Shown here: positions 58,200 through 59,583 of the stretch, one piece after another
Position numbering within the stretch: the stretch's first letter is position 1
How the letters are laid out: each line of letters opens with the position of its first letter
DNA from: Anaerolineae bacterium UTCFX2
GTDB lineage: Bacteria > Chloroflexota > Anaerolineae > Anaerolineales > UBA4823
Direction of reading: 5' to 3'
Assembly: GCA_002050125.1 (NCBI GenBank)
Contig: MWTA01000054.1
Location: 1 to 59,583, forward strand
Length of the DNA stretch: 59,583 nt
Position numbers and translations under genes: made by a program
The notes under the pieces: generated by a model
The model's database searches: none
What the model was told of the DNA's origin: nothing
Seen by the model: only the letters and a program-made list of their open reading frames with translations

Positions 58200-58437
58200 G
58201 GCAATGCACAATCTTTTATTTCAGAAGTTAAACCAAGGGAAATCGATCATCTGCTTCGATTTGGACGGGGCACTGCTGATTGACCGCGATGAAATCCACC
58301 TGGTCGATCGAAAGATCCTAGGAACCGAACACGATGTCGCCATTTTTATCCCAACATCAGGGAGAATCCTGGAATCCATCAAGAGAACATTTCGCCGGAA
58401 CGAATTATCATCCATTCGACCCAACAATCCACGCTAA
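58198..58437 (+). pseudogene. HAD-superfamily hydrolase, 5' fragment cut by an insertion sequence
   Basis: 79 residues. SIICFDLDGALLIDRDE carries the catalytic Asp-x-Asp of HAD phosphatases (motif FDLDG, with Ala where Thr is usual), and FIPTSGRILESI is the next conserved segment. The frame then runs out in NELSSIRPNNPR and stops at 58437, about 100 bases before a transposase. The rest of the protein (about 200 residues in this group) is missing, so the gene is truncated. Confidence 0.6.
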
Positions 58438-58439
58438 CC

Positions 58440-59563
58440 TTATACAATACCTTCGCCAAAAATAACGTAAGCAGATAGGGCTTTTTGTAGTAGAGTTTAA
58501 GTCCGCCAAGACCAAAACTCACCCAAAAAGCCCATGACAGACATTTTAGCACTTTTACAACCGATCCAAAATAGCGTTTCCAAAACGACTTTGCGGCAAT
58601 TGAGCCGGATCATCTTTGCGATGATCGCCATGACGGGCCGAGTAACCATGCTGGGTTTATCCCGCTGGACAGAGAAAGGTGGCAGCTACCGGACCATGCA
58701 GCGTTTCTTTTACACGATCATACCCTGGGCACAGGTGTTCTGGGCATTCTTTCGTGAGCATCTGCTAGATCGCCAGGACACCTATCTGCTGGCAGGAGAT
58801 GAATGTGTGGTGACCAAAGCAGGCAAGCAGACCTACGGTTTGGATTACTTCTTCTCCAGTCTGCGGCAAAAAGCGGTTCCGGGTTTGTCCTTTTTCACCT
58901 TGTCTTTGGTGAGCACCAAACAGCGGCGCTCCTATCCAATCCGTGTGGAACAGATGATGCGCACCGAAGAAGAAAAAGCTGAAAGCCTGGCCAAAAAGCA
59001 GGCTAAGAGAACCAAACCCGCCCAACCAAAGCGGAAACCCGGACGACCCAAGGGCAGTCGTAACAAGAACAAGGCTGATGTGACGCTTAATCCAGAGTTG
59101 CAGCGTATCCAGAAAATGCTGCGAAGCTTTCTGGCGACCACCCAGGGCACAATCCACCTGACCTATCTGGTGCTGGACGGCCATTTTGGCAATCATCCAG
59201 CTTTTCACATGGTTCGCCAATGCGATTTGCACCTGGTTTCCAAGCTGCGCTACGATGCTGCTTTACACTTCGCCTATTCGGGTCCATCTCCCAAACGTGG
59301 TCCAACACCCAGACTGGGCGAGCCGGTGGATGTGCGCAAGATCCCGGACCAGTACCTGAAGGAAACCCAGATCGAAGATGGCTTCGACACCCGCACTTAC
59401 CAGGTGTAGCTGCTCCACAAGGATTTCCCAGACCCTTTGAACGTGGTCATTTTGCTCAGAACCAACCTGGCATCCAAAGCCTGGGCCAATGTGATCCTGT
59501 TTTCCAGCGATTTGGAACTGCCTTACGACAAACTGATTGACTATTACAGCCTGAGATTCCAAA
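58440..59563 (+). mobile_element. insertion sequence, incomplete (IS4-like)
   Basis: A transposase gene occupies most of it. No matching terminal repeat could be traced by eye: the left end lies somewhere in 58430-58500, and the right part is interrupted at 59564, where another IS end begins. It is therefore a truncated element within an insertion-sequence-rich window end. Confidence 0.6.
58534..59563 (+). pseudogene. IS4-like DDE transposase with nonsense codon and truncated 3' end
   Basis: Frame from ATG 58534 reads MTDILALLQPIQNSVSKTTL, then LAGDECVVTKAGKQTYG and LVLDGHFGNHPAFHMVRQ, which hold two of the DDE Asp residues. It stops with TAG at 59407-59409 after TRTYQV. The same frame continues LLHKDFPDPLNVVILL and VILFSSDLELPYDKLIDYYS up to LRFQ. 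The expected third catalytic Glu follows that point and is missing, because the sequence switches to an unrelated IS end. It is inactive. Confidence 0.75.
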
Positions 59564-59583
59564 CTAGCCACCTGACAGTTTGG
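59564..59583 (+). mobile_element. start of another insertion sequence, cut by the window end
   Basis: CTAGCCACCTGACA (59564-59577) matches the left end at 48475-48488 exactly over 14 bases, then continues GTTTGG to the window edge. It interrupts the IS4-like transposase. Only 20 bases are visible. Confidence 0.5.

Noticed and set aside
1..59583. CRISPR array or rRNA operon
   Set aside because: No regularly spaced direct repeats and no rRNA-like conserved segments were seen on either strand.

Overview
The window looks like a chromosomal segment of a Chloroflexota bacterium, most likely class Anaerolineae. This is inferred from the GC-rich coding style, tandem membrane-anchored C39-like peptidases with Thr/Pro-rich linkers, an NBR1-type Ig-like lipoprotein, a VanW/YoaR protein, a PocR-domain histidine kinase and a T-box in front of serS. 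No rRNA is present, so the assignment rests on gene content alone.

Layout. 1-9.3 kb: a two-component system (PocR/PAS/GAF kinase, NarL-type regulator, stand-alone receiver) followed by a redox and nitrosative-stress set: FAD reductase, cupin, OsmC, a DsbA-family protein, hemerythrin and a quinol-type NO reductase. The DsbA-family gene has an in-frame TGA exactly where the first Cys of the CPWC motif belongs, followed by a hairpin, so it is read here as a selenoprotein. 9.3-11.8 kb: two tRNAs, an NfeD-type protease and an M48 protease. 11.9-13.2 kb: five very small genes that share a short N-terminal motif but have unrelated C-terminal parts, closed by a terminator. 13.3-32.7 kb: core genes, including lipA, an Ig-like lipoprotein, queG, three tandem C39-like peptidases, an SbcD-like nuclease, CBS-ACT, a PgpH-like HD protein, ybeY, a DgkA-type kinase, endonuclease IV, a parvulin, T-box-serS, Trm112 and VanW.

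32.8-39.6 kb is accessory DNA: fragments of antitoxin-like genes, an AT-rich Mrr-like nuclease, a DUF3276 protein, a MocR-type regulator, and a BglII-like restriction-modification locus. The methyltransferase is intact and the endonuclease has lost its middle. 39.7-42.5 kb carries an MgtC/DUF4010 protein and a secreted repeat protein. 42.8-45 kb holds an intact insertion sequence with an 8-bp target duplication and a decayed transposase.

45-57.4 kb is a sugar or polyol PTS locus: SorC regulator, EI, HPr, IIA/IIB/IIC, an extra IIB-like protein, class II aldolase and a Zn dehydrogenase. It also carries a UROD-family protein, a corrinoid-binding protein and a cysteine desulfurase. Several members are broken: the corrinoid protein, hexulose-phosphate synthase and ribulose-phosphate epimerase. 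The pathway therefore appears to be decaying. The right end has a DUF4097-type lipoprotein, a HAD fragment and insertion-sequence remnants running off the window.
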